Source of the DNA: an uncultured Alphaproteobacteria bacterium
GTDB lineage: Bacteria > Pseudomonadota > Alphaproteobacteria > Methylaequorales > Methylaequoraceae
Direction: 5' to 3'
Assembly: GCA_902537615.1 (NCBI GenBank)
Contig: CACBBU010000010.1
Coordinates: forward strand, 1-38,212
Length of the DNA: 38,212 nucleotides
Part shown: piece after piece, positions 7,631 through 16,075 of the stretch
Layout: every line of letters begins with the position of its first letter
How positions within the stretch are numbered: position 1 is the first letter of the stretch
The notes under the pieces: generated by a model
The model's input: the letters and a program-made list of their open reading frames with translations, nothing else
What the model was told of the DNA's origin: nothing
Databases searched by the model: none
Position numbers and translations under genes: made by a program

Positions 7631-8925
7631 GGGCCATTTTTTTCTTTTTTTTAACCTTTATTATCTTTTTAAATAAAAATAGTTTCGCAATCCAGTTTGA
7701 GTCACTCAAAACGAAGAATGGCATAAAATTTTGGTTAATTGAGGATAAATCACTTCCACTAGTGAGCATGAGTTTTTCTTTTAAAGGGGGGTCTATTCTT
7801 GACCCAATTGGTAAAGATGGAGTTATGAATTTGATGACTTCTTTACTTGATGAAGGTACTCAAAATTTCACTGCTTCTGAATATAGACTTTTTAAAAGAG
7901 AAAATGGGATTAAAATTTCTTTCTCCTCAAGTAAAGAAAGGGTTGAGGGAACTTTTCAAGTTGTTAAACCTAGATTACAGGAAGGGTTTTACTTGTTGTT
8001 TGAATCAATAAATAAAGCTAGATTTCCAATTAATGAAATTAAAAAAGTTAAATCTCAAGTTAAGGCTAGTATAAAAATTGATAATTCAAATATATCAACT
8101 ATCGCGTCTAATAAATTCAATGAATTTTTTTTCAAAGATAAACTAATTGGAAGGAATACCAAAGGTACTCTTAAAACGCTAAGTACTATTTCAAGAGATG
8201 ATATTGAATCAATATATAAAAGCTCTTTTATTAAGGATAGACTTGTTATTGGTATATCTGGAGATATAGATCCAAGTCTTGCAAAAAAATATGTTGATTA
8301 TGTTTTTGGAGATTTAAAGAGTGAAAAATTTAAAAATCCAATCTCAAAACTAAAAGAATTAAGCGAAGGTAGGAAAATAATTAAAATGAAAACTCCTCAA
8401 ACCACTGTTGTTTTTGGACAAAAAGGTTTAGGAAGAAAAGATGAGGACTATTTTGCTGCAAGAGTTATTAATTATGTACTTGGAGGAGGAGGCTTTCAAT
8501 CAAGGTTATATAAGGAAATTAGGGAGGCCAACGGATTAGTTTATTCAATTTATTCATATTTAATGCCCTATGAGTACGCAGGTGTTATTGTTGGAGGTTT
8601 TCAAACACGAAACGAAAATGTGGGAACAACCATAGAGAAAGTTAAATCCGAATGGAAAAAAATCAAGACAAATGGAATAACAAAAACAGAATTACAAAAT
8701 GCTAAAACGTATTATAAGGGTTCATTTTCAAGAAACTTTACCAGTACTATGTCTATAGCAAGTTTATTAATGATTGTACAATATTATGATTTAGGTGAAG
8801 ATTATTTTCGTAAAAGAGATTTGATAATTGATGATTTAAAGCTTAATGAAATAAATAATTTAGCAAAAAAATTATTTGATAGTGAAAGTCTTTTCTTTAT
8901 GATTGTAGGTGAACCTAAAATTTAA
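7627..8925 (+). CDS. M16 family peptidase-like protein lacking the zinc motif
   Basis: 432-residue paralogue of the preceding gene with a signal peptide (about 1-21). At the position of HxxEH it reads MNLMTSLLDEGT: the aligned His, Glu and His are Asn, Thr and Ser, so it cannot bind catalytic zinc there. It keeps the strongly conserved C-terminal M16 features, notably VINYVLGGGGFQSRLYKEIREANGLVYS, a substrate-cradling region. By analogy with the core/alpha subunits of mitochondrial processing peptidase and bacterial M16B pairs, it probably forms a clam-shell heterodimer with the catalytic product upstream. It starts with TTG inside the stop codon of that gene, a coupling-type overlap. Confidence 0.87.
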   Translation: MRAIFFFFLTFIIFLNKNSFAIQFESLKTKNGIKFWLIEDKSLPLVSMSFSFKGGSILDPIGKDGVMNLMTSLLDEGTQNFTASEYRLFKRENGIKISFSSSKERVEGTFQVVKPRLQEGFYLLFESINKARFPINEIKKVKSQVKASIKIDNSNISTIASNKFNEFFFKDKLIGRNTKGTLKTLSTISRDDIESIYKSSFIKDRLVIGISGDIDPSLAKKYVDYVFGDLKSEKFKNPISKLKELSEGRKIIKMKTPQTTVVFGQKGLGRKDEDYFAARVINYVLGGGGFQSRLYKEIREANGLVYSIYSYLMPYEYAGVIVGGFQTRNENVGTTIEKVKSEWKKIKTNGITKTELQNAKTYYKGSFSRNFTSTMSIASLLMIVQYYDLGEDYFRKRDLIIDDLKLNEINNLAKKLFDSESLFFMIVGEPKI

Positions 8926-8929
8926 TCAT

Positions 8930-10177
8930 ATGCTTTTTTCACAGTCTTCCTTCAACCTTGATGTTTTTAAGTCTGAACTAAAATCAAAAGATTACATTTC
9001 CACTAAAGAAAAAATTTTAAAGGATATTTCATCAAAATCATTTGGTTTTTTACAAGATATTTACAGTGATAATTTAGATGAAATAATTTGTTTAGCAAAG
9101 CATCTCAGAAGTTTTGAAAATGTTTTATTTTTAGGAACAGGCGGTTCTAGCCTAGGTGGTAAAACTCTTGTCTCAACTAAGAAAATTTTTTTTTCTAAAA
9201 ATTCCTCTCCAAAATTATATTTTTTAGAAAATATTGATGAATGGTCAATTTTGAGATTAACAGAAAGAATAAATCTACAAAAAACAGCTATAGTTGTTAT
9301 ATCAAAATCCGGAGAGACAATTGAAACACTCAGCCAATTTTTTTTTTTAAAAAACGTAATGAAAAATATTAATAATTTTAATAAAAAAGTTTTTATTATT
9401 ACTGAAGAAAAAAAAAGTACATTAAAAGAAATTCAGGAGGAAGAGAACTTTAAATTTTTTGAACATAAAAAGAATATTGGAGGGCGATTCTCTGTTTTTT
9501 CAATAGTTGGTCTTTTACCTGCATCTCTAGCTGGCTTTGAGATTTCAAGTTTTAGGGAAGGTGGAAAACTCTTTTTAAAACACTTACTTAATGATGATTC
9601 TGATTTTTTTGATAATCATTTTTTTCCTGCTTTATCTTTAATTTATCTAAATAAAAAAAACTATAATATATCAGTTTTTATGCCTTATTCTGACAGACTT
9701 GATAATTTATCTTTTTGGTACAGACAATTATGGGCCGAAAGTATTGGAAAAAATAAAAGGGGGATAACACCTGTGAACGCTTTAGGTACAGTTGATCAGC
9801 ATAGCCAGCTTCAGTTATATCTTGATGGACCATCAGATAAATTTTTTACATTTATTTCTGAAAAACAAAAAAAACAAAAAAAAAAATTAGACTGTAGCTT
9901 TGGAAAAGATAAAAAATATCCATTACTTCACAACAAGTCACTAGACAATTTGTTTCACTTTGAATTGAAAGCAACAATTGAAACTTTGAAACAAAAAAAA
10001 AAACCTTTAAGATTAATTGAACTAGATGAAATAAACGAAAAAGTAATAGGCTCATTAATGATGTTTTTATTTTTAGAAACTATTTTTTCGTGCTACTTCA
10101 TTAATGTAGACCCTTTCAATCAACCAGCAGTTGAAGAGGGAAAGTTTTTAACCAAGAAATTTTTAGAAAATGAATAA
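8930..10177 (+). CDS. pgi: Glucose-6-phosphate isomerase, compact form
   Basis: Interconverts glucose-6-phosphate and fructose-6-phosphate in glycolysis/gluconeogenesis. SIS-domain phosphosugar motifs are clear: GTGGSSLGGK (about 69-78 from the ATG), ISKSGETIET (around 125), and the second-domain QLWAESIGK and DQHSQLQLYLDGP segments. At ~415 residues it is much shorter than the ~550-residue E. coli enzyme and resembles the trimmed PGI forms of AT-rich Alphaproteobacteria. I prefer the ATG at 8930, 4 nt after the M16 stop codon. An in-frame GTG at 8909 would add seven residues and overlap that gene by 17 bp. The stop overlaps mutL by 8 bp. Lys-rich homopolymer stretches occur near 9865-9890. 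Confidence 0.9.
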   Translation: MLFSQSSFNLDVFKSELKSKDYISTKEKILKDISSKSFGFLQDIYSDNLDEIICLAKHLRSFENVLFLGTGGSSLGGKTLVSTKKIFFSKNSSPKLYFLENIDEWSILRLTERINLQKTAIVVISKSGETIETLSQFFFLKNVMKNINNFNKKVFIITEEKKSTLKEIQEEENFKFFEHKKNIGGRFSVFSIVGLLPASLAGFEISSFREGGKLFLKHLLNDDSDFFDNHFFPALSLIYLNKKNYNISVFMPYSDRLDNLSFWYRQLWAESIGKNKRGITPVNALGTVDQHSQLQLYLDGPSDKFFTFISEKQKKQKKKLDCSFGKDKKYPLLHNKSLDNLFHFELKATIETLKQKKKPLRLIELDEINEKVIGSLMMFLFLETIFSCYFINVDPFNQPAVEEGKFLTKKFLENE

Positions 10178-11930
10178 AATCAAGATACTTCCAGATGAAA
10201 TCATTAATCAAATTTCTGCTGGGGAGGTTCTTGATCGACCTTCATCTGCTGTCAAGGAACTTATAGAAAATAGTATTGATGCTAGTTCAAAAAAAATATC
10301 AATATTTGTGAGAGACGGCGGAAAATCAGAAATTATCGTTATAGATGACGGTAATGGAATCTCAAAACAAGAACTTGAGTTAGCTGTTACAAGACATGCA
10401 ACCTCAAAATTAAGCGAAAAAAAAATAGATTCTTTATCTTTTCTAGGGTTTAGGGGAGAAGCACTACCTTCAATTGGCTCCGTATCTGAAATGACAATTA
10501 AATCTAATAATAATAATGATCAAAATGGAACGATGATTGAGATTACATCAGGTATTAAAAAAAAAATAAGGCCTGTTAATCATAGAAAAGGAACAACGGT
10601 ATCTATTAAAAAATTATTTTTTTCTACACCAGCAAGATTAAAATTCTTAAAGTCAGATAACTATGAGTCACTTTTAATAAAAAGAACAGTTCAGAAACTA
10701 GCACTATGTAACTTTCACATTGATTTTGACTTAACTATAAATAATAAAAAAGCAATCTTAACAAAAAATCAAAAAAGCGATGATAAAAAAAAAATGTTGG
10801 AAAGAAGGTTAGCAACACTACTTGGGGATGAATTTCTTGAAAACTCTATTTTGATCAATGAAATTTCTGAAAACTTTAAATTTAGAGGTTATTTGGGAGT
10901 ACCAACTTTTCATCATTCAAATACCAACAACCAATTTTTATTTGTCAATGGAAGAGTTGTTCAAGACAAGTCAATGAATGTTATTTTTAAATTAGCTTAT
11001 AGGGATTTTATGTCCTACGATAGGTTTCCTCAGTTGGTATTATTTATTGAATGTCCCCCAGATGAAGTTGATGTTAATGTTCATCCAACAAAAAATGAGA
11101 TGAGATTTAGAAATTTAAATTATCTTAGATCAAAAATACTTAAAATTTTTAAATCAAATTTGGCAAATGCTGGGCATAAAGCAAGTACTTTAAATACAGT
11201 TAAAGCTATAGAAAAATTTTCCTTTAAATCCAATCAGAAGACTTTTTTACAACTAAAAGATGAAAAATTTAATGATGAGAATCTTGATAATTTAAACAAT
11301 AATTTTGACAAAAATAATATTAATGAACTGGATGATAAAACAGCTTCACCTTTTCCACTCGGTTATGCAAAAAGCCAGTTTCATAAAACTTATATTATTT
11401 CAGAAACTGATAAAGGAATCATAATAACAGATCAGCATGCAGCTCATGAAAGACTGGTTTATGAAAAGTTGAAAAAAGATTTTTTTGAAAAAAAAATAAA
11501 AACTCAGATTTTACTTATTCCTGTGGTAATTGATATTGACTCTTCTGTTATTAAAAGTATTGAAAAAAAGCTCAAACTGGCCTCTGAATATGGTGTTAAG
11601 ATGGAAATTTTTGGTAAAACATCTGTCATCGTCAGAGAGTTACCTCATATTTTAGCCAACTGTAACGTTAAAAAACTTGTCATTGACCTAATTGAAGAAT
11701 TAGTTGATACTAATGACTCAAAGTCTGTTGAAAATGAAATAAATAAAATCTGTTCAAAGATGGCATGTCATGGGTCTATTAGAGCTGGAAGAGATCTTCA
11801 AATTGACGAAATGAATGATTTACTGAGAAAAATGGAATTGACTCCCTTTTCTGGTCAATGTAACCATGGTAGACCTACATATGTGGAGTTAAAAATTGGT
11901 GATATAGAAAAATTGTTTGGTAGAAAATAG
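10170..11930 (+). CDS. mutL: DNA mismatch repair protein MutL, endonuclease-type
   Basis: 586 aa. The GHKL ATPase domain begins ILPDEIINQISAGEVLDRPSSAVKELIENSIDA, with the DDGNGI and FRGEALPSI boxes. A low-complexity Asn/Asp/Lys linker follows (about 340-400). The C-terminal dimerisation domain carries DQHAAHERLVYE, matching the endonuclease motif DQHA-x2-E-x4-E. The partner metal-site motifs ACHGSIRAGR and CNHGRPTY are also present. MutL should therefore nick DNA itself, as in bacteria without MutH. Its end lies 1 bp from the convergent rsmD stop. Confidence 0.95.
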   Translation: MNKIKILPDEIINQISAGEVLDRPSSAVKELIENSIDASSKKISIFVRDGGKSEIIVIDDGNGISKQELELAVTRHATSKLSEKKIDSLSFLGFRGEALPSIGSVSEMTIKSNNNNDQNGTMIEITSGIKKKIRPVNHRKGTTVSIKKLFFSTPARLKFLKSDNYESLLIKRTVQKLALCNFHIDFDLTINNKKAILTKNQKSDDKKKMLERRLATLLGDEFLENSILINEISENFKFRGYLGVPTFHHSNTNNQFLFVNGRVVQDKSMNVIFKLAYRDFMSYDRFPQLVLFIECPPDEVDVNVHPTKNEMRFRNLNYLRSKILKIFKSNLANAGHKASTLNTVKAIEKFSFKSNQKTFLQLKDEKFNDENLDNLNNNFDKNNINELDDKTASPFPLGYAKSQFHKTYIISETDKGIIITDQHAAHERLVYEKLKKDFFEKKIKTQILLIPVVIDIDSSVIKSIEKKLKLASEYGVKMEIFGKTSVIVRELPHILANCNVKKLVIDLIEELVDTNDSKSVENEINKICSKMACHGSIRAGRDLQIDEMNDLLRKMELTPFSGQCNHGRPTYVELKIGDIEKLFGRK

Positions 11931-11931
11931 T

Positions 11932-12489
11932 TTATTTTGTTTCAACAAATAAAAACAACGAATTAGATACTTTTTTTTTTTTGATAATTCTTAAACAAAA
12001 TGATTCATTTTCAAGGGTAGAGTTTGACAACTCTACGATTCCTAATGATTTATTGCTAATGAGACCTGCATTTCTTATGGATTTTAAGATTTCAGGAACT
12101 TTAAATTTATTATAGGGCGGATCTAAAAAAAAAATATCTGCTTTAAATGTACAAGATTTTAGTTTTCTAAAATCTAACTTGTAAATTTCAGCAAACTTTT
12201 GAGCGCCAATTAATTCTAAGTTTTTTTTTGTTAAATCAATTGCAATTTTAGAATTATCTATAAAGCACACTTGTTTAAATCCTCTTGAAATGCATTCAAT
12301 ACCTAAGCTTCCTGTTCCACAAAAAAAATCTAATACTTTCATATCATCAATCTTTAAATTTTTTTTTGAAAGTATTGAGTTCAAGGTATTAAAAATCATT
12401 TCCTTTGCTCTATCAGATGTTGGTCTGATTAAATCATCAGAAGGTGCTATTAATCTTGTACCTTTATGTTTACCAGAAATTATTCTCAT
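11932..12489 (-). CDS. rsmD: 16S rRNA (guanine966-N2)-methyltransferase
   Basis: 185-residue SAM-dependent methyltransferase that modifies G966 of 16S rRNA. Diagnostic features are the N-terminal MRIISGKHKGTRL and RPTSDRAKEMIFNTL, the SAM-binding VLDFFCGTGSLGIE (about 52-65) and the target-base catalytic motif DPPY at 123-126. The start overlaps the end of rluB by 20 bp, so the pair is an operon, as in many Alphaproteobacteria. Its stop codon is 1 bp from that of mutL on the opposite strand. Confidence 0.93.
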   Translation of the reverse strand: MRIISGKHKGTRLIAPSDDLIRPTSDRAKEMIFNTLNSILSKKNLKIDDMKVLDFFCGTGSLGIECISRGFKQVCFIDNSKIAIDLTKKNLELIGAQKFAEIYKLDFRKLKSCTFKADIFFLDPPYNKFKVPEILKSIRNAGLISNKSLGIVELSNSTLENESFCLRIIKKKKVSNSLFLFVETK

Positions 12490-13216
12490 TAGAAAAATTT
12501 AGTTGTTTTAAAAAATTATTTATTTTTTTTTTTTCAATTTCCTTCACATTTCCCTCTTTTAATTTTTCCAATAAAAAAGGACCATATTGAATCCTTTTTA
12601 ATTTTAAAACTTTAAGCCCAAAAAAATTCATGACGTTTCTTATTTCTCTTTTTTTTCCTTCATAAAGCTTTATTTTAAATTTATGATTTAAATTTTTGCT
12701 GTAAATTATACTTAAATTAGATATTTCATAAATTATACCTTTTATATTAATTTTTTTTTTTTTAAAATTGTGAAAGTTGTTTGGTAAACTTCCTTCTACT
12801 TCAACAAAATAAATTCTCTCAACTTTATTAGAGGGTCTTTCTAAAAAATTGGAAAGTGAAGGGTTATTTGTAAGTATTATTAATCCCTCAGAATTAATAT
12901 CAAGCCTTCCAACGGTCACGACTCTTGGAAAATCTTTTGAAAGCAATCTGAAAAGACTTTTTTGTTTTTCTTGTTCTTTATTTGAGCAAACATAACCAAC
13001 TGGTTTGTTTAAAAACCAAATTCTTGTATTTGGTTTTTTTAATTCTTTTCCTAGTACGCTTAATTTTTTTACTTTTTCTTTTTCTATGGAAAATTCTTGA
13101 AATATTTCACCATTGAGTTTGACTTTTCCCTCTTTAATCAATAATTCTGCTTCACGTCTAGAGCAAATACCAGCGTGCGATAAAATTTTTGCAATTCTTA
13201 CTTTTTGACTTTTCAA
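12470..13216 (-). CDS. rluB: 23S rRNA pseudouridine synthase, RsuA/RluB family
   Basis: 248 aa. An N-terminal S4 RNA-binding domain (RIAKILSHAGICSRREAELLIKEGKVKLNGE) is followed by the pseudouridine synthase domain with GRLDINSEGLIILTNN; D106 is the catalytic aspartate. The C-terminal KREIRNVMNFFGLKVLKLKRIQYG segment is typical of the RsuA/RluB/RluE/RluF branch. RluB (U2605 of 23S rRNA) is the likeliest member because rluB-rsmD is a recurring alphaproteobacterial pair, but RsuA-like specificity cannot be excluded. Its ATG overlaps the stop of the upstream amidotransferase gene by 4 bp (ATGA). Confidence 0.85.
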   Translation of the reverse strand: MKSQKVRIAKILSHAGICSRREAELLIKEGKVKLNGEIFQEFSIEKEKVKKLSVLGKELKKPNTRIWFLNKPVGYVCSNKEQEKQKSLFRLLSKDFPRVVTVGRLDINSEGLIILTNNPSLSNFLERPSNKVERIYFVEVEGSLPNNFHNFKKKKINIKGIIYEISNLSIIYSKNLNHKFKIKLYEGKKREIRNVMNFFGLKVLKLKRIQYGPFLLEKLKEGNVKEIEKKKINNFLKQLNFSNENNFW

Positions 13217-13929
13217 TTTTTTCTTGAACTTTCAACTAATGCTTTAAAAATTTCTAAATCTTTATCATCAATTAAAAATTCTGGATGCCATTGAACGCCT
13301 ATACAAAATTTGTGATTTGGATTTTCTATTCCTTCAATTACTCCATCTTCAGTAAATGAATTTACTTCTAATCCCTTTCCTAAATCGTCTACAGATTGAT
13401 GATGGGCGGAATTAACAAACATCTCTTCAGATTTTGTAATTTTATATAGATTGGATGTTTTTTTAATTTTTACTATATGACTTGGTTGATCTCTGGGGTT
13501 TTCTTGTTCGTGTTTAATATTAGACTGAATTTCATCAGGAATATGTTGAATAAGGGTTCCTCCAAATACTACGTTTAACAATTGCTGACCTCCACAAATT
13601 CCTAAAAGTGGAAGATTCATTTCTACTGCTTTTTTAGTAATTTCAAATTCAAAGAATGTTCTTTCTTTTTTTAATTTAACAAATTTACTAGAAATTTTCT
13701 TACCGTAAATCTCTGGGTTAATATCAAAGTCTCCTCCTGTAATAACTAATCCATCAATCAGATTTAAGTATTGATTTATATTTTCTTTTGAGTGAGGAAG
13801 AAAAATAGATGTTCCTCCAGCTAGATCAATAGATTCTGAATAATTTTTTCTTGCTGCATACCAGGGATACTTTGAGTAAGTTTTTGATTTTTCCTCATCC
13901 AAGGTTATTCCAATAATAGGTTTTTTCAT
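13213..13929 (-). CDS. Class I glutamine amidotransferase, PuuD / gamma-Glu-GABA hydrolase family
   Basis: Cytoplasmic 238-residue hydrolase of the peptidase C26 family. The nucleophile elbow is LLGICGGQQLLN with Cys112 (numbered from the ATG at 13929). The catalytic His and Glu are in GVQWHPEF (H215, E217), with the family-typical VNSAHHQSVDDLG upstream. PuuD reads GICRG where this has GICGG. Family members cleave gamma-glutamyl amides such as gamma-glutamyl-GABA; the substrate here is unknown and no putrescine-pathway genes are nearby. A TTG at 13938 would add three residues, but the ATG gives the usual MKKPIIGITLDEE start. It is the first gene of the - strand rluB-rsmD operon and is divergent from the cyclophilin-like gene 37 bp away. 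Confidence 0.8.
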   Translation of the reverse strand: MKKPIIGITLDEEKSKTYSKYPWYAARKNYSESIDLAGGTSIFLPHSKENINQYLNLIDGLVITGGDFDINPEIYGKKISSKFVKLKKERTFFEFEITKKAVEMNLPLLGICGGQQLLNVVFGGTLIQHIPDEIQSNIKHEQENPRDQPSHIVKIKKTSNLYKITKSEEMFVNSAHHQSVDDLGKGLEVNSFTEDGVIEGIENPNHKFCIGVQWHPEFLIDDKDLEIFKALVESSRKN

Positions 13930-13966
13930 TGCTATCAAATTTTTTAAATTGGTGTTAAATTATTAT

Positions 13967-14341
13967 ATGCAAAAAAAATGTAAAATCTGTATAAAAAATC
14001 ATGAGATAGTAGTTAATTTAAAAAACACCACTACTGCAGAAATAATTTGGAAAAGCTTACCTCTTAGTTCAGATATTAATTTATGGGGTGAGGAAGTATA
14101 TTTTTATACTAGCATAACTAGTGTATTAGAAAATGATGCTAAAGATGTAATATCATTTGGAGAAATTGCTTACTGGCCTGTTGGAAAAGCGATAGCAATT
14201 GGTTATGGAAAAACACCTATTTCTAAGCTAAACGAAATTCGACTAGCAGATAAATGTAACATTTGGGGTGAAACGGAATACGATCTTAAAAAATTAAAAG
14301 ATTTAGGATCTGGAGAAAAGGTAGAAATTTTTAAATGCTAA
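13967..14341 (+). CDS. Cyclophilin-like-fold protein (TM1367 / PF04126-like), function unknown
   Basis: A 124-residue cytoplasmic protein. The core GEEVYFYTS ... GEIAYWPVGKAIAIGYGKTPIS ... LADKCNIWGE matches my recollection of the cyclophilin-like fold family typified by Thermotoga TM1367. These proteins share the beta-barrel shape of cyclophilins but are not known to be prolyl isomerases, so no activity is assigned. An upstream in-frame TTG (13949) exists, but the ATG at 13967 gives the natural N-terminus. It overlaps tadA by 7 bp and shares a 37-bp divergent promoter region with the amidotransferase gene, suggesting joint control. Confidence 0.65.
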   Translation: MQKKCKICIKNHEIVVNLKNTTTAEIIWKSLPLSSDINLWGEEVYFYTSITSVLENDAKDVISFGEIAYWPVGKAIAIGYGKTPISKLNEIRLADKCNIWGETEYDLKKLKDLGSGEKVEIFKC

Positions 14342-14775
14342 AAAAAAGTCACATAAAATTAGCACTTAAAATAGCAAAAGAATCGTTTAACAAAGAAGAA
14401 ATTCCAGTTGGTTGTGTTATATTTGATAAAAAAGGTAAAGTTATAAGCTCAGCTTCAAACTCTTCTATTGAAAAAAAAGATCCAACCGCTCATGCAGAAA
14501 TTTTAGCTATCAGAAAAGCATGTAAAAATTTAAATCAGAATAAATTAAATGGATTATCACTATTTGTTACTCTTGAGCCATGTAAAATGTGTGAATATGC
14601 AATTTACCAAGCTGGTATAAAAAAAATTTTCTTTGGTACCTATTCAGAAAATAAATCCTTAGAATATAAAAAGATTAATTATCAGACTGAAAATAATGGC
14701 TATCAATTTTATGGAGGAATTGAAGAAAAAGAGTGTTCAAAGCTTTTAAAGAAATTTTTTAAAAAGCTAAGATAA
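14335..14775 (+). CDS. tadA: tRNA-specific adenosine deaminase
   Basis: Converts A34 to inosine in the anticodon wobble position of tRNA-Arg(ACG). This 146-residue protein has the cytidine/deoxycytidylate deaminase zinc site: HAE at 53-55 (H53 ligand, E55 proton shuttle) and PCKMC with C83 and C86. The N-terminal region EIPVGCVIFD matches TadA rather than guanine or cytosine deaminases, and tadA beside rluB-rsmD is a familiar alphaproteobacterial neighbourhood. The ATG lies 7 bp inside the preceding gene. Its TAA is immediately adjacent to the TAA of convergent purD (shared palindrome taatta), with no intergenic base. Confidence 0.88.
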   Translation: MLKKSHIKLALKIAKESFNKEEIPVGCVIFDKKGKVISSASNSSIEKKDPTAHAEILAIRKACKNLNQNKLNGLSLFVTLEPCKMCEYAIYQAGIKKIFFGTYSENKSLEYKKINYQTENNGYQFYGGIEEKECSKLLKKFFKKLR

Positions 14776-16041
14776 TTAAAAGTTTTTAAACCCAATATCT
14801 TTTCTATAAAAACCATCTTTCCAATTTAATTTTTTTAAAACTTTATATGCACTTTTTCTGGCTTCTTTAATATCTTTACCTATTGAAGTAACTGATAATA
14901 CTCTTCCTCCATTTGAAACTAAGTTGGAAGACAAAGTTTTTGTTCCTGCATGAAAAATAATAGTTCTGTTGTTATCTTTAATTTTTTTAAGATTTGGAAT
15001 TAGTTTTTCTTTTTCATAAGATTCAGGATACCCTTTAGATGCTAAAACAACACAAACCACAGATTTTCTAGAGTTGGTTATTTTAATTTCTCCTAACTTA
15101 TCTTTGGTAATAGACGACAAAATTTCCAAAAAATCTGTTTTTAGTTTTCTGAGTATTGTTTGACATTCTGGATCTCCAAAGCGTACATTATACTCAATAA
15201 CGTAGGGTTCTTTATTTTTAATTATTAAACCAAAAAATAAAATACCTCGATATATAAAATTTTCTTTTTTTAATCCTAAAAAAGTTTTTTCAATAACATT
15301 TTTAATAATTTTCTTTTCTAAATTTTTACTCACCTTTTTTGATGGTGTAAAACAACCCATCCCACCTGTGTTTGGACCACGATCATGATCAAAGGCTCTT
15401 TTATGATCAAGAGCATACCCTAATGGTAAAAAGGTGTTTTTATCAATAAAAGAAAAATAACTTATTTCAAAACCATCAATAAACTCTTCAATTATTATTT
15501 TTTCTCCAGCGTTACCAAATTTTTTTTTTTTCATCATTAATTTTACTGTATCTTCTGCTTGATTTAAATTCTTACATATAACAACTCCTTTACCCGCTGC
15601 TAAGCCATCTGCCTTTATTACAATTGGAAAATTTACTGTGTTTAAATAATCCAAAGCTTTATTTAAGGATGTAAATTTATGATATTTTGGAGTTAATATT
15701 TCATTTTTTAACAAAAAAGATTTTGCAAAGGATTTTGAAGTTTCAAGTTTTGCTGCTTTCTTTACTGGTCCAAAGGTTTTAATCCCCTTATTTTGGAGAT
15801 AATCACTTACTCCATTAGCTAAATATTCTTCTGGGCCAATAACAACTAAATCAATGGAGTTTTTTTTACAAAAATTAAGAATTTGTAATTTTTTATTTAA
15901 ATTCAAAAATTTACATTCAGCAATTTTCTCAATACCTGCATTACCAGGTGAACAAAATAATTTTTCACATTTTTTAGACTTTTTTAAAGCCCAACAAATT
16001 GAATGCTCCCTTGCACCACTTCCTAAAACTAAAATATTCAA
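14776..16041 (-). CDS. purD: Phosphoribosylamine--glycine ligase (GAR synthetase)
   Basis: Second step of de novo purine synthesis: ATP-dependent joining of glycine to phosphoribosylamine. 421 aa, normal length. Motifs: N-terminal LVLGSGAREHSICWALKKS and CSPGNAGIE; the ATP-grasp core KADGLAAGKGVVIC, with DHKRAFDHDRGPNTGGMGC; and the metal-binding YNVRFGDPECQ. The monofunctional enzyme is encoded alone on the - strand, divergent from xseA with only 34 bp between start codons. The purD/xseA divergent pair is common in Alphaproteobacteria. Confidence 0.96.
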   Translation of the reverse strand: MNILVLGSGAREHSICWALKKSKKCEKLFCSPGNAGIEKIAECKFLNLNKKLQILNFCKKNSIDLVVIGPEEYLANGVSDYLQNKGIKTFGPVKKAAKLETSKSFAKSFLLKNEILTPKYHKFTSLNKALDYLNTVNFPIVIKADGLAAGKGVVICKNLNQAEDTVKLMMKKKKFGNAGEKIIIEEFIDGFEISYFSFIDKNTFLPLGYALDHKRAFDHDRGPNTGGMGCFTPSKKVSKNLEKKIIKNVIEKTFLGLKKENFIYRGILFFGLIIKNKEPYVIEYNVRFGDPECQTILRKLKTDFLEILSSITKDKLGEIKITNSRKSVVCVVLASKGYPESYEKEKLIPNLKKIKDNNRTIIFHAGTKTLSSNLVSNGGRVLSVTSIGKDIKEARKSAYKVLKKLNWKDGFYRKDIGFKNF

Positions 16042-16075
16042 GAAAAAAAATCCTTATTATGATATTACATAGAAT
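16042..16075. promoter_or_regulatory. 34-bp divergent promoter region between purD and xseA
   Basis: The start codons of purD (-) and xseA (+) are only 34 bp apart, so each promoter must overlap the other gene's 5' coding end or they overlap one another. On the + strand the spacer contains TTATTATGATATTACATAGAAT, rich in -10-like elements. No clear -35 box can be assigned by eye. The sequence shows no PurR-type operator. Confidence 0.3.
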
